64,000 nt of DNA from Clostridiales bacterium COT073_COT-073. Lineage in GTDB: Bacteria; Bacillota; Clostridia; Lachnospirales; Vallitaleaceae. This document shows positions 20,953 to 30,037 of this stretch, piece after piece. The translations under genes and the position numbers were made by a program. The DNA lies in NCBI GenBank assembly GCA_003858485.1, contig RQYD01000011.1:1-64000 (forward strand). Direction: 5' to 3'. The notes under the pieces were generated by a model. That model worked only from the letters and a program-made list of their open reading frames with translations. It was not told the DNA's origin and did no database searches. The stretch's first letter is position 1. Every line of letters starts with the position of its first letter.

Positions 20953-22674
20953 ATGAAAAAAATAATTACATTATGCCTTATTTTAGTTTTGACCATTGTC
21001 AATTTGAGCAGCTGTGGACCGAAAACAGCCAATCAACCTACTGACACAAATAAGCAAAGTACTCAAACCGAAAACAAACAAACCGAGGCATCTCAGCCCG
21101 CCGATAAAGCGAAAACAGATGCGGATAACAAACTGGTTGTAGCCATTCAAACAAATAGCTTCGTAACAGATTATGATAATAATTATTTTACAAAATATTT
21201 GGAAGAAAAATTGGGAATGGATATTGAATTTTATCAATTGCCTTCTGCACAAGATGAAGTAAAGACAAAACTGTCTTTAATGGTTACTTCCAATGATAAT
21301 TTGCCAGATGTTTTGATTGTCAGTAAAGTATTAACACCGGAAACCATTTTACAATATGGAAATAGCGGAGTTTTTATGGACTTAACTGAATATACCAAAG
21401 ACAAGTCAAAAATGCCTAATTATAATGCCATTCCGGCAGAAGATAAAAATATCATGGATGCAACCCAAACCATGGCCAATGGCAAGATGTATAGTTTATC
21501 CAAATTTGAACCGGAGACCTGGAATTTAACACCAAACCGCCTGTTTATTAATCGTGCCTGGCTGGAAAAATTAGGTTTATCCATTCCCAAAACGACAGAT
21601 GAGCTGAAAACAGTATTAAAAGCTTTTCATGAAAAAGATCCAAATGGAAATGGAATTCAGGATGAAATAGGGGTATATGGATTTCAAAGTGGCGGTTATG
21701 GCCAAAATATCACCGCTACCCTTATGAATGCATTTGAATTTTGGAATGGTGGTTCTCTTAATGGCGGTTTAGCTCTGTCTGAGGATGGCAAAAAGGTAAT
21801 TGCCCCCTTTGCAACTGATAACTTTAAAGCTGGTCTGGCTTATATGAATGATCTGTATAAGGAAGGCTTACTATCTCCGGAAATATTTACAGCTGATGGC
21901 ACACAATTTAAAGCAACTTTAAATAGTGAAGCTAATATTGTCGGATTAACTTCTATTGGCTCCTTATCTAATTATCCGGATGCATCCAAAAATAAAAACT
22001 TTTTGGAAATGGAAATGATCGAGCCATTGACTGGACCAAACGGATTATCTTATACACCTTATTCTGACTATTCACCAAGTCAGGAACTCTTTGTTTTCAG
22101 TAACTGCAAAAATGTCGATTTAGCGATCCGATTTGCAGATGAATTTTATGATCCATATACTTCTATCATCACCCGTTTTGGAGAAGAAGAAGTAGACTGG
22201 ACCAAAGATCCCGCTAAAATATCCAGTATGACCAATGCCTATGTGGTTGACGGCATATATGATAAGGTGACAATGGCCGTTATTTCTAATTTTTGGCCTG
22301 AGCCAAGCGCCCAAACATGGCATAACTTTGGACCACGTTACGCCAGTCTGGAAGCGGCGAACACGGTGGCAAATGGGCTAAAGCCATTTGATCCTGAAGA
22401 TAAAACACAATTGGTTGCCAAAAACTATAAATATTATTTTACTAAGCATCCACAGCATATTTTACCACTTTTGCATTATACCGAAGAGCAAGTGGAAAAA
22501 ATAGAGGAAGCTTTAGCCAATATTCCAACATATGTCAATCAATCAATGGCCGAATTTATTACCGGTGCTCGCAGTATTGATAAAGAATGGGATAAATACT
22601 TGGATGATTTAAAAGGTATGGGCTTGGAAGAATGGGTAAATACAGCTCAAGAAGCCTTTAATAATGGGAAATAA
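20953..22674 (+). CDS. extracellular oligosaccharide-binding lipoprotein of an ABC importer
   Basis: A 573-residue solute-binding protein with a lipoprotein signal (hydrophobic core, then LSSC with the lipidated Cys at position 21), a Thr/Gln/Lys-rich linker, and the family-1 binding fold. It resembles LplA/YtcQ proteins, which are longer than maltose-binding proteins and bind complex oligosaccharides. It follows the lyase by 13 bases and precedes two permeases, so it supplies the lyase substrate. Confidence 0.88.
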   Translation: MKKIITLCLILVLTIVNLSSCGPKTANQPTDTNKQSTQTENKQTEASQPADKAKTDADNKLVVAIQTNSFVTDYDNNYFTKYLEEKLGMDIEFYQLPSAQDEVKTKLSLMVTSNDNLPDVLIVSKVLTPETILQYGNSGVFMDLTEYTKDKSKMPNYNAIPAEDKNIMDATQTMANGKMYSLSKFEPETWNLTPNRLFINRAWLEKLGLSIPKTTDELKTVLKAFHEKDPNGNGIQDEIGVYGFQSGGYGQNITATLMNAFEFWNGGSLNGGLALSEDGKKVIAPFATDNFKAGLAYMNDLYKEGLLSPEIFTADGTQFKATLNSEANIVGLTSIGSLSNYPDASKNKNFLEMEMIEPLTGPNGLSYTPYSDYSPSQELFVFSNCKNVDLAIRFADEFYDPYTSIITRFGEEEVDWTKDPAKISSMTNAYVVDGIYDKVTMAVISNFWPEPSAQTWHNFGPRYASLEAANTVANGLKPFDPEDKTQLVAKNYKYYFTKHPQHILPLLHYTEEQVEKIEEALANIPTYVNQSMAEFITGARSIDKEWDKYLDDLKGMGLEEWVNTAQEAFNNGK

Positions 22675-22702
22675 CAGACAATTATAAGCCGGAGGTAAAA
22701 GC

Positions 22703-23629
22703 ATGAATACAAAACAACATAGTTTAACCAGAAGAATAAAACTTCGTTGGCAATTATATTTAATGCTGTTACTGCCACTAATCTATATTATCATATTCGC
22801 CTATGTACCAATGGGGGGATTGGTAATTGCCTTTAAGAAATATTCAGTAAACTTAGGAATTTGGGGAAGCCCCTGGGTTGGATTTCAGAATTTTATAAAG
22901 TTTTTTTCTTCTTATAAATTTGAAAATATCATCAGGAATACTTTAACACTTTCTCTTTATAGCCTGGCAGTATCTTTCCCAATTCCTATTATATTTGCTT
23001 TGATGCTTAATTCAATGTTAAATGAAAAATACAAGAAAACCATACAAACTGTAACTTATATTCCGTACTTTATTTCTACAGTAGTAATGGTTGGTTTGAT
23101 ATTACAAGTACTGAATAATCGAAGTGGAATATATGGCAGTCTGTATACTTTATTTACTGGAAAGACAGCATTTAATATTTTAGCAGATGGTAAACTGTTT
23201 AAGCATATTTATGTATGGTCAGGAGTCTGGCAGGGAACTGGCTATAGTGCCATTATTTATATAGCAGCTCTTGCCGGAGTGGATCAATCTCTGCATGAGG
23301 TGGCCACCATTGATGGTGCAAATCGTTTTCAAAGACTAATTTATATTGATATTCCTGCAATTTTGCCGACAGCAAGTATTATGCTGATTCTGGCAGTAGG
23401 CAATATCATGAATGTTGGCTTTGAAAAGGTTTTACTGATGCAAAACAATTTAAACTTAAATTACAGTGAAATTATATCAACCTATGTTTATAAGGTTGGT
23501 TTGGCCAGCGGAATCAATGATTTTTCTCTATCCACAGCAATCAGTATGTTTAACTCCGTGATTAATTTTATATTACTCAGTATTGCCAACTGGGGAAGTA
23601 AAAAATTAAACGGAAATGGAATTTTTTAA
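22703..23629 (+). CDS. oligosaccharide ABC importer permease (LplB type)
   Basis: A 308-residue MalF-like permease with about six membrane helices. The ATPase-coupling EAA loop is seen as EVATIDGANRFQRLIYIDIP. It works with the following MalG-like permease. No ATPase gene is in this locus, so a shared ATPase such as MsmX from elsewhere is expected. Confidence 0.9.
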   Translation: MNTKQHSLTRRIKLRWQLYLMLLLPLIYIIIFAYVPMGGLVIAFKKYSVNLGIWGSPWVGFQNFIKFFSSYKFENIIRNTLTLSLYSLAVSFPIPIIFALMLNSMLNEKYKKTIQTVTYIPYFISTVVMVGLILQVLNNRSGIYGSLYTLFTGKTAFNILADGKLFKHIYVWSGVWQGTGYSAIIYIAALAGVDQSLHEVATIDGANRFQRLIYIDIPAILPTASIMLILAVGNIMNVGFEKVLLMQNNLNLNYSEIISTYVYKVGLASGINDFSLSTAISMFNSVINFILLSIANWGSKKLNGNGIF

Positions 23630-23640
23630 GGAGGATTGCT

Positions 23641-24534
23641 ATGCATAGACTGAAAAAATTTGATTTTGATGATAAGTTATATTATGTCATTACCACAATT
23701 ATTTTAACTGTATTTTTTTTACTTGTTCTTTATCCATGTATTTATGTAATCAGTGCCTCTTTCTCATCAGGTGTAGCGGTGCAAAGCGGAAAAGTAGTGC
23801 TTTTTCCGGTTGATTTTAGTTTGGAAGGATATAAAACGGTGTTTAATACCTATACGGTATGGCTGGGGTTTCGCAATTCCTTGTTTTACACCATTGTCGG
23901 CACAGCCATTAATGTTTCCATGACATTGGTAGCAGCCTATTGCCTGTCCAGACGTGATTTGCCGGGACGTAATTTTATAATGTTACTTTTTACCTTCACT
24001 ATGTTTTTTAGTGGTGGAATGATACCGCATTACATTTTAATTCAAAAACTTGGATTTTTGAACACCGTTTGGGCATTATTAATCCCGGGGGCAATTGGCG
24101 CATATAATTTGATCGTGGCACGAACATTTATTCAAAATACCATTCCCAATGAACTAATGGAAGCCTCTCAAATTGATGGATGTTCTGATTTTACATATTT
24201 TATTCAGATCGTTTTGCCATTGTCCAAAGCGATTATTGCGGTTTTGGTATTATTCTATGGTGTACGACACTGGAATTCCTATTTTAATGCCATGATTTAT
24301 TTACATGATAAAAATTTGTACCCGTTGACCCTGTTCTTAAGGGAAATATTGATGGCTGATCAAATTGACCCTTCAACAGTTACCGATCCGGAGTTACAGG
24401 CGAAGTTAGCACAAACAGCCGGTGTTATCAAATATGCATTAATTGTAATTAGTATGATTCCGGTGTTATTAATCTATCCTTTTATTCAAAAATACTTTGT
24501 CAAAGGTGTAATGATTGGTTCGATAAAGGGATAA
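23641..24534 (+). CDS. oligosaccharide ABC importer permease (LplC/YtcP type)
   Basis: A 297-residue MalG-like permease with six predicted helices and the coupling loop MEASQIDGCSDFTYFIQIVLP. AGGAGG precedes the ATG by a few bases, and it starts 11 bases after the partner permease. It is the last gene of the locus and is followed by a strong terminator. Confidence 0.9.
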   Translation: MHRLKKFDFDDKLYYVITTIILTVFFLLVLYPCIYVISASFSSGVAVQSGKVVLFPVDFSLEGYKTVFNTYTVWLGFRNSLFYTIVGTAINVSMTLVAAYCLSRRDLPGRNFIMLLFTFTMFFSGGMIPHYILIQKLGFLNTVWALLIPGAIGAYNLIVARTFIQNTIPNELMEASQIDGCSDFTYFIQIVLPLSKAIIAVLVLFYGVRHWNSYFNAMIYLHDKNLYPLTLFLREILMADQIDPSTVTDPELQAKLAQTAGVIKYALIVISMIPVLLIYPFIQKYFVKGVMIGSIKG

Positions 24535-24572
24535 GCAAAATAAACAAATAAAGATAATCAGGATACATATCA

Positions 24573-24616
24573 AAAGTAAGTTCTGGCCGATTACAAAACC
24601 AGAACTTACTTTTTTA
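24573..24616 (+). terminator. strong intrinsic terminator of the oligosaccharide operon
   Basis: A 14-base perfect stem (AAAGTAAGTTCTGG / CCAGAACTTACTTT) with a 12-base loop is followed by a T-run. It lies 38 bases after the last permease. Confidence 0.9.
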
Positions 24617-24624
24617 ATTTAATT

Positions 24625-24773
24625 ACTCAACTTTCCCACGTTCCTTGGAACAGTCTTTTTTATGGCGTGTGCTGCGGAAGCATCTTTTCGTAGAAAAGTG
24701 CGAAAGCGGGGGAACCCATGTGCTCGCTCCCTGGAGCGGGATAGAGCCAAAAAAGACTGTGGGAAATTTGAGT
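24625..24773. mobile_element. MITE-like palindromic element, copy A
   Basis: 149 bases bounded by ACTCAACTTTCCCAC and GTGGGAAATTTGAGT. It is flanked by a perfect 5-base direct repeat TAATT (24620-24624 and 24774-24778), as expected for a transposed element. It carries the shared inner modules GTTCCTTGGAAC and a GGAGCGGGATAGAGCC end, and encodes no protein. It sits directly after the importer operon terminator. Confidence 0.8.
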
Positions 24774-24792
24774 TAATTATTTTAACTACATG

Positions 24793-24894
24793 GCTCAACT
24801 TGCCCGCATTCCCTGGAATAATCTTTTTTAGATTCGTTAAATGGGTGACTCCCTGGAATGGGATAGAGTCAAAAAAACTGTGGGAAATTTGAGT
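24793..24894. mobile_element. MITE-like palindromic element, degenerate copy B
   Basis: A shortened, diverged copy (102 bases) 19 bases after copy A. It begins GCTCAACTTGCCCGC, keeps TTCCCTGGAATAATC and GGGATAGAGTC, and ends GTGGGAAATTTGAGT. The middle is deleted and no target duplication is visible, so it is probably older than copy A. Confidence 0.65.
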
Positions 24895-24925
24895 ATATAA
24901 TTATAAAATTTTCAAAAATTTATTA

Positions 24926-24954
24926 TTGAATTATAATATTTTTTGACATATAAT
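24926..24954 (+). promoter_or_regulatory. candidate promoter upstream of the hydrolase remnant
   Basis: TTGAAT (24926-24931), 17-base spacer, TATAAT (24949-24954). About 25 bases downstream, a CTATTTG/CAAATAG hairpin (24978-25002) is followed by CTATTTTT and could act as an attenuator. The region 24895-25118 has no gene. Confidence 0.4.
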
Positions 24955-25119
24955 GACATTGATAGTCTTTTGGTAAACTATTTGAGCTGTTGAGCCAAAT
25001 AGCTATTTTTAGAATCTATATCACACGAACAACAAGCGTAAATGATTTGTTTTTAAGTTAATTTTATGATATTTTTATTTAAGAAAGTTAGTTTAATGTA
25101 TGATAAGAATACCCCACCT

Positions 25120-25331
25120 TGCTTTTTTTGCATACGGCTACCGACTTGACAGTACCACCGGAAAACAGCCTCCTGATGGCGGAAGCTTGTAAAAAGGGCG
25201 GAGTATGTTATGCCCTTCATATATTTTCCAGGGGATCACATGGACTTTCACTGGCTAATCACAAATGGGCAGCCTTTGAAGATCGGAATAAGTGGTTTAT
25301 GTTGTTGGCAAAGATTAAGGCCTTGATCTGA
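25120..25331 (+). pseudogene. C-terminal remnant of an alpha/beta-hydrolase (esterase/peptidase S9-like)
   Basis: About 70 residues match the end of acetyl-esterase or dienelactone-hydrolase-like enzymes. The catalytic-Asp strand FLHTATDLTVP, then ENSLLMAEACKKGGV, LHIFSRG and the catalytic-His turn SHGLSLA are visible. The nucleophile-elbow part, roughly the first 200 residues, is missing upstream, where sequence is AT-rich and non-coding. It is a decayed gene fragment. Confidence 0.7.
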
Positions 25332-25365
25332 ATCATTAACATCCCATAAACAGGAGGGAGTTTTA

Positions 25366-25461
25366 ATGAAAATAGAGTCTATAGGTCTTGATTTTGCTGG
25401 TAAATATTTTTGTGGATTTAAATTGAAAAGGAGGATGCACTATGGAAATGATTCACACTGA
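25366..25461 (+). CDS. possible 31-codon leader ORF before ridA
   Basis: ATG at 25366 follows a strong CAGGAGGGAG site. The frame runs 31 codons and overlaps the beginning of ridA by 20 bases in another frame. The strong site and overlap would allow coupling to ridA. It could equally be the start of a deleted gene. I recognise no homology. Confidence 0.25.
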   Translation: MKIESIGLDFAGKYFCGFKLKRRMHYGNDSH

Positions 25462-25810
25462 TCGCGCGCCTGCGGCAATTGGCCCATATTCGCAGGCATG
25501 GATTACAGCTGGCTTGGTGTTTACATCCGGGCAGATCCCAATTGATCCGGATACAGGGATGGCCCCGGAGGGGATTGCAGCACAAGCTGAGCAAAGCTGT
25601 AAAAATGTAGCCGCAATTTTAGAAGCTGCCGGTACCGATCTGAACCATGTTGTCAAGACTACCTGTTTTTTGGCAGATATGGCAGATTTCGCTGTCTTTA
25701 ACGAAGTATATGCGAAGTACTTTACTGGCAAGCCTGCCCGTAGTTGCATTGCAGCCAGGGAACTCCCAAAAGGGCTGCTATGCGAGATCGAAGTAATTGC
25801 AAAAGTCTGA
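25442..25810 (+). CDS. ridA: RidA-family reactive imine/enamine deaminase
   Basis: A 122-residue trimeric hydrolase of 2-aminoacrylate and related imines made by PLP enzymes. It shows the family N-terminus GPYSQAW, the FTSGQIPIDPDTG strand and the C-terminal signature ARSCIAARELPKGLLCEIEVIA with the substrate-carboxylate Arg. AGGAGG precedes the ATG. It heads a run of amino-acid transport and PLP-enzyme genes, which suits imine clean-up. Confidence 0.93.
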   Translation: MEMIHTDRAPAAIGPYSQAWITAGLVFTSGQIPIDPDTGMAPEGIAAQAEQSCKNVAAILEAAGTDLNHVVKTTCFLADMADFAVFNEVYAKYFTGKPARSCIAARELPKGLLCEIEVIAKV

Positions 25811-25868
25811 GTAACCTTAAATTTTCGCATACTCTTTCTGCGAAAAATAACAAATAGGAGGTAGAATT

Positions 25869-27227
25869 ATGAGCAACAAACAAAAGAACTCCAATGCAGT
25901 TGACTCCAATGACGGTGCATTGAGCAAATGGGGAATTTTGGCTCTGGCGGTTGGGGCAAATATTGGCTCCGGACTGATCACAATGCTACCGGTGGCGATT
26001 AGCGAAACCGGTCACTCGGTATGGCTTTCTTTTCTGATTGCAATTATTGTAGGCTCCATTATTGCAATCCCTTGTATGATGGTATGTAGTGCAGTTGTTC
26101 CACCGGGAGGTGGTTATGGTATGGTGGCCGGTACTCTCGGTAGAACTGCAGGTGGTATCTACAGTTCTCTGAGTGTGCTGAATTGGTTGGGCAGCGGAAT
26201 TTATGCCATTTCTCTTGCCCAGTATATCAATTCTCTTATTCCTGCAGCAAATGTCAAAGTCACAGCCTTTATTTTGATGACCACATTTTTTGTTTTGAAT
26301 CTGATTGGCATCAGGGGTGTTTCCCGTGTACAGATGTTGATGACAGGTTTACTTATTACAGGTATTGCCACTTTTGTTATTATTGGCTTACCGCAAACTA
26401 ATTTTTCGCTTCTGTTCCCTGCATCTAATCCCGATTTCTTTGCAAAAGGCAGCAAAGGTGTCTGGAAAGGCTTCCTGCTGTTGATGTTTGGCGTAGGTCC
26501 TCAGTATGGTATCTTCTATGCTCGCCTGGCAAAGAACCCCAAAAAAACACAACCTTGGGTTACCCGCAATCAGGTGTTGATTACTTCTGTAGCATATGTG
26601 TGCATGGCATTTATTGCAGCCGGTGTTTTACCTGTGGAGCAGGTTGCCGGCAAACCGTTGACTTATGTTGCACAAGCGATTATGCCGATTTGGCTGTTTA
26701 TCTTCTTTATGATTTCAGTTCCGATGATGGCCTTATCCACGACCATTATTTCCACCTATGTTATTTGTAGTGAGCCGATTGTAGCTGCTGTTAGTGATGG
26801 TTGGTACTGGAAAGGTGTTACTCGTCAAACCAAGGGTGGCGGTTATGTCTATTTGATGGGAATACAATATCTTTTGTGTATCGTTCCTCTTATTCTCGAC
26901 TGGGATATGAATATGCTGGGCAATACCTGCTTGCTCACCTTTGCCATCCTGGACATCGTTTTGTATGTTGCGCTATGGGTTGTTCCCAATAAATACCCGG
27001 AAGCATGGAGTAACCGTGGCTGGGGCCGTAAGCTACCTGATTGGGTATTTTATGTTGCTATGATTGAAAGCTTTGCACTTAAATTTTTGACTGTTGCGAC
27101 ATCTGCAAGTTCGGTAAAACCATATATTATTGTGATTACAGTGCTGGCATTGATGATTTCCATTCCTTATGCAATTATTAAAGTCCGTCAGGGTGCTATC
27201 AAAGAACGTTCCATTGATCAGGATTAG
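25869..27227 (+). CDS. APC-superfamily amino acid permease
   Basis: A 452-residue integral membrane protein with about 12 helices. The first-helix motif LALAVGANIGSGLITMLP is the substrate and ion-binding GxG segment typical of the APC superfamily. It may be an antiporter or a proton symporter; the substrate is not readable. AGGAGG precedes the ATG, 58 bases after ridA. Neighbouring PLP aminotransferase and amidohydrolase genes suggest an amino acid or N-acyl amino acid as the cargo. Confidence 0.85.
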   Translation: MSNKQKNSNAVDSNDGALSKWGILALAVGANIGSGLITMLPVAISETGHSVWLSFLIAIIVGSIIAIPCMMVCSAVVPPGGGYGMVAGTLGRTAGGIYSSLSVLNWLGSGIYAISLAQYINSLIPAANVKVTAFILMTTFFVLNLIGIRGVSRVQMLMTGLLITGIATFVIIGLPQTNFSLLFPASNPDFFAKGSKGVWKGFLLLMFGVGPQYGIFYARLAKNPKKTQPWVTRNQVLITSVAYVCMAFIAAGVLPVEQVAGKPLTYVAQAIMPIWLFIFFMISVPMMALSTTIISTYVICSEPIVAAVSDGWYWKGVTRQTKGGGYVYLMGIQYLLCIVPLILDWDMNMLGNTCLLTFAILDIVLYVALWVVPNKYPEAWSNRGWGRKLPDWVFYVAMIESFALKFLTVATSASSVKPYIIVITVLALMISIPYAIIKVRQGAIKERSIDQD

Positions 27228-27420
27228 GTTATATTTTTCAAAGAACATGTGAAAGCTTTGATATAAAGTAACGCATAAACTGCATAGATAAAAAAGAGAT
27301 GGATCTGTGTTCTGAGCTGGCAATTTCCTGATACAATGTCAGAAACATCTTTATAATCTATACTATAAAAAAGAATAAATCCTTAGCCTGTTTTACCTGA
27401 CTGTAAAGGAGGAAAACATC

Positions 27421-28605
27421 ATGAGCGTTATAGAACGATTAGCACCTGCATTTCAGATTAACTATCGTAAAGCATCCACGATCATGGCACCAACCGTTGA
27501 GGATCCGGTTCATTTTGAATCGGCAGATCCATTCTATCCGGATAAGGGTATTCCTGAATGTGTCCAACAGGCTGTCATTGAAAGATTGAATGACAGAAGT
27601 GCTGCTCACTATCCGCCACTTACAGGTGATAGTCAACTAAAAAAAACACTGGCTAAAAAGCTGAATGAAAAATATCATGCCAACATAGATCCGGAGCGCA
27701 ACATACTAGTCATTCCCGGAGCAGAGCTTGGACTTGTTGTTGCATTGACTGCATTTCTTCAGAAAAAGGATGAACTGCTGATCCCTGACCCATCTTATGC
27801 GTCGTATTTTCAAGCAGCTCAGTTGTTGGGGGCAAAGGCTGTTAGTGTGCCTTTACAGCAGGAATTAAACTATAGAGGTATAGCTGGCGATTTTGCAGAC
27901 AAAGTCACCCCGAAAACCAAGGCCATCATTCTGGCTCAGCCGAACAATCCGACCGGCACAGTATTTTCTCCTGAATTCTTGTCGGAATTATGTGATCTTA
28001 TAGTTGACAAAAATCTATTATTGCTGTGTGATATGGTTTTTGATGATCTGGTTTATGATGATTTGCCTTGTGATTGGCCGGCATTTTATAACAATATGTG
28101 GGAACGCACGATAAGCCTTTTTTCTATTTCGAAGGGACAGGCCCTTACCGGGCTTCGGGTTGGCTTTATGGTTGCTGGTGAAGAGATGATACAGGCTATA
28201 ATGAATACATTTTTACCGGTAAACTCCTCGGTTAGCTTACTTATGCAGAGTGCAGCCAAGGCGATTTTAGATAATAAATTGCTGTATACCGGTTATCGGC
28301 AAAAATTACAGGCACGTCGTGATGTAACCTGTACTGCACTGGCTAAAGTTCCTGGGATATCCTTTCCAATTCCTGCCGGAGGCACTCAACTTTGGATCGA
28401 TATTTCAAAGCTGGGCAGCTCTACGGATATTGTTAAATACCTTAGTGAACGTGGAATTTTTGTCGGTGCGGGAGATTCTATGGGTCCCGTAAATGGGGCC
28501 GGACATATTCGGGTGGTATTTGCCTGCATCAATGATGAACAAACCTATGCAAATGCAATTGAACGGCTTTGCAGGGCTTTAAGTGAACATCCGAACAATC
28601 AATGA
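27421..28605 (+). CDS. class I/II PLP-dependent aminotransferase
   Basis: A 394-residue fold-type I enzyme. It shows a LAQPNNPTGTVF segment, a DDLVYDD motif and the Schiff-base lysine in SISKGQALTGLRVGF, with a C-terminal substrate-carboxylate Arg in HIRVVFA. It transfers amino groups between an amino acid and a 2-oxo acid; substrate specificity is unknown. AAAGGAGG precedes the ATG. The gene overlaps the frame before the next gene by four bases (ATGA), so they are translated together. Confidence 0.88.
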   Translation: MSVIERLAPAFQINYRKASTIMAPTVEDPVHFESADPFYPDKGIPECVQQAVIERLNDRSAAHYPPLTGDSQLKKTLAKKLNEKYHANIDPERNILVIPGAELGLVVALTAFLQKKDELLIPDPSYASYFQAAQLLGAKAVSVPLQQELNYRGIAGDFADKVTPKTKAIILAQPNNPTGTVFSPEFLSELCDLIVDKNLLLLCDMVFDDLVYDDLPCDWPAFYNNMWERTISLFSISKGQALTGLRVGFMVAGEEMIQAIMNTFLPVNSSVSLLMQSAAKAILDNKLLYTGYRQKLQARRDVTCTALAKVPGISFPIPAGGTQLWIDISKLGSSTDIVKYLSERGIFVGAGDSMGPVNGAGHIRVVFACINDEQTYANAIERLCRALSEHPNNQ

Positions 28606-28625
28606 GCAAATGGAAGGAGAAGATT

Positions 28626-29828
28626 ATGGATAATAAACAAATTAACGAATTAGCAGCATCCTTAAGAGAGTATTCCATTGCGTGCCGCCGCAAAATCCAT
28701 CGTTTTGCCGAAATCGCAGCACATGAAGTAAAAACCAGTGCATTTATTCAGCAAGAGATTCAGGCATTGGGACTTCCATATGAAAAAGTAAGCACAACTG
28801 GCCTGATGGCCATTCTGGATACCGGACGCCCTGGACCGCATATCGCACTAAGGTGTGATATTGATGCCTTACCTTTTCCAGAAGAACCGAACAACCTGAT
28901 GCGCCCAAAAGTATGTGTGTCGGATGATCCAAATACCTGTCATGCATGTGGACATGATGCTCATTCAGCTATTTTGCTCTCTACCATGAAAGCATTGGTT
29001 TCGCAAAAAGACCAGTTGAATGGTTCCATCTATTTCTGCTTTGAAGAAGGCGAAGAATTTGGTACAGGTTATCAAGGTATGCTGGATGCATTAGCTAAGC
29101 GACCAGTAGATGTATGTTATGGTATGCATATGTTGGCCAGCTTGGAAACGGGTACCGTCAATATCGAAGCAGGTCCGCGCATGGCATCTACCTTTGAGAT
29201 GCAGATGAAGATCCTTGGCAAATCCGGCCATAGTTCACGACCGGATCTGGCTCATAATGCTGTGTTCTGCGCTGCAAATATTGTTACCAACCTCGGTTCG
29301 GTTTGGATAAATGCTTTTCCCTCTGGTGAGGCACTCCCACTTGGTATTACTACTATTCAGGGGGGTGGAGTATATAACGCATTTCCTGAACATGCATTTA
29401 TTAATGGTACTGTACGATATTACAATGAAGAACTAGGCAAGAAAGCGGAAGAAACCATCCGAAAGGTGGCAGTCAATACAGCAGACATGTATGACTGCAG
29501 TGTGGAATTTACGGATGAATTTTACCATATGGGTGAGGGTCCGTTGGTGAATGATTTGCATTATTCTACATTAGCATATAATCGGATCAAGCAGATTTTG
29601 CCGGAAGGAGCTATGGTTCATTGTCCACCATGGATCGCAACGGAATCCTTTGGATTCTACTGCAAAAAATATCCTGCAGTTTTCGCATTTATAGGCATCA
29701 AAAATGATGAACTTGGTTCTGGTGCTGATCATCATAATGCTTTCTTTGATGTTGATGAAAATGCGTTGGATATTGGTATCAAAAGTGCACTCGGCTTTGT
29801 TGATGCTGTTCAGAAAGAAAAGCAGTAA
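28626..29828 (+). CDS. M20-family amidohydrolase (N-acyl-amino-acid hydrolase type)
   Basis: A dinuclear-metal peptidase-fold enzyme of 400 residues, similar to aminoacylases and hippurate hydrolases. Metal motifs are RCDIDALPFPEE, CHACGHDAHSAILL and FEEGEEFGTG, with a metal His in GYGM/MLASLETG and the C-terminal GADHHNAFFDVDE. ATG at 28626 is preferred because GGAAGGAG lies just upstream; an ATG at 28602 overlaps the previous stop and lacks such a site. It probably frees an amino acid for the adjacent aminotransferase. Confidence 0.88.
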   Translation: MDNKQINELAASLREYSIACRRKIHRFAEIAAHEVKTSAFIQQEIQALGLPYEKVSTTGLMAILDTGRPGPHIALRCDIDALPFPEEPNNLMRPKVCVSDDPNTCHACGHDAHSAILLSTMKALVSQKDQLNGSIYFCFEEGEEFGTGYQGMLDALAKRPVDVCYGMHMLASLETGTVNIEAGPRMASTFEMQMKILGKSGHSSRPDLAHNAVFCAANIVTNLGSVWINAFPSGEALPLGITTIQGGGVYNAFPEHAFINGTVRYYNEELGKKAEETIRKVAVNTADMYDCSVEFTDEFYHMGEGPLVNDLHYSTLAYNRIKQILPEGAMVHCPPWIATESFGFYCKKYPAVFAFIGIKNDELGSGADHHNAFFDVDENALDIGIKSALGFVDAVQKEKQ

Positions 29829-29853
29829 TGTAAATATACTTTTCATAATAACC

Positions 29854-29907
29854 AGAGCAGTTATAAAATAGGTGATTACTAACCTATTTTATAACTGCTC
29901 TCTTTTT
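29854..29907 (+). terminator. strong intrinsic terminator after the amidohydrolase
   Basis: A 20-base near-perfect stem beginning AGAGCAGTTATAAAATAGGT, an eight-base loop and a trailing T-run. It closes the ridA to amidohydrolase transcription unit. Confidence 0.9.
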
Positions 29908-29959
29908 ATACTATTTTTGATTTTATAGAAGAGAATATCAGAAGACAAATTAGTTTTCG

Positions 29960-29988
29960 TTGCTTTTACAGCTGATTTTCGGTATAAT
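29960..29988 (+). promoter_or_regulatory. promoter of the dipeptidase gene
   Basis: TTGCTT (29960-29965), 17-base spacer, TATAAT (29983-29988), 50 bases before the start codon. It shows that the dipeptidase is transcribed separately from the preceding cluster. Confidence 0.65.
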
Positions 29989-30037
29989 AGTCAAAAATAA
30001 AGAATTTACTCCAGTTAAAAAGGAAAGTGAGGATATT

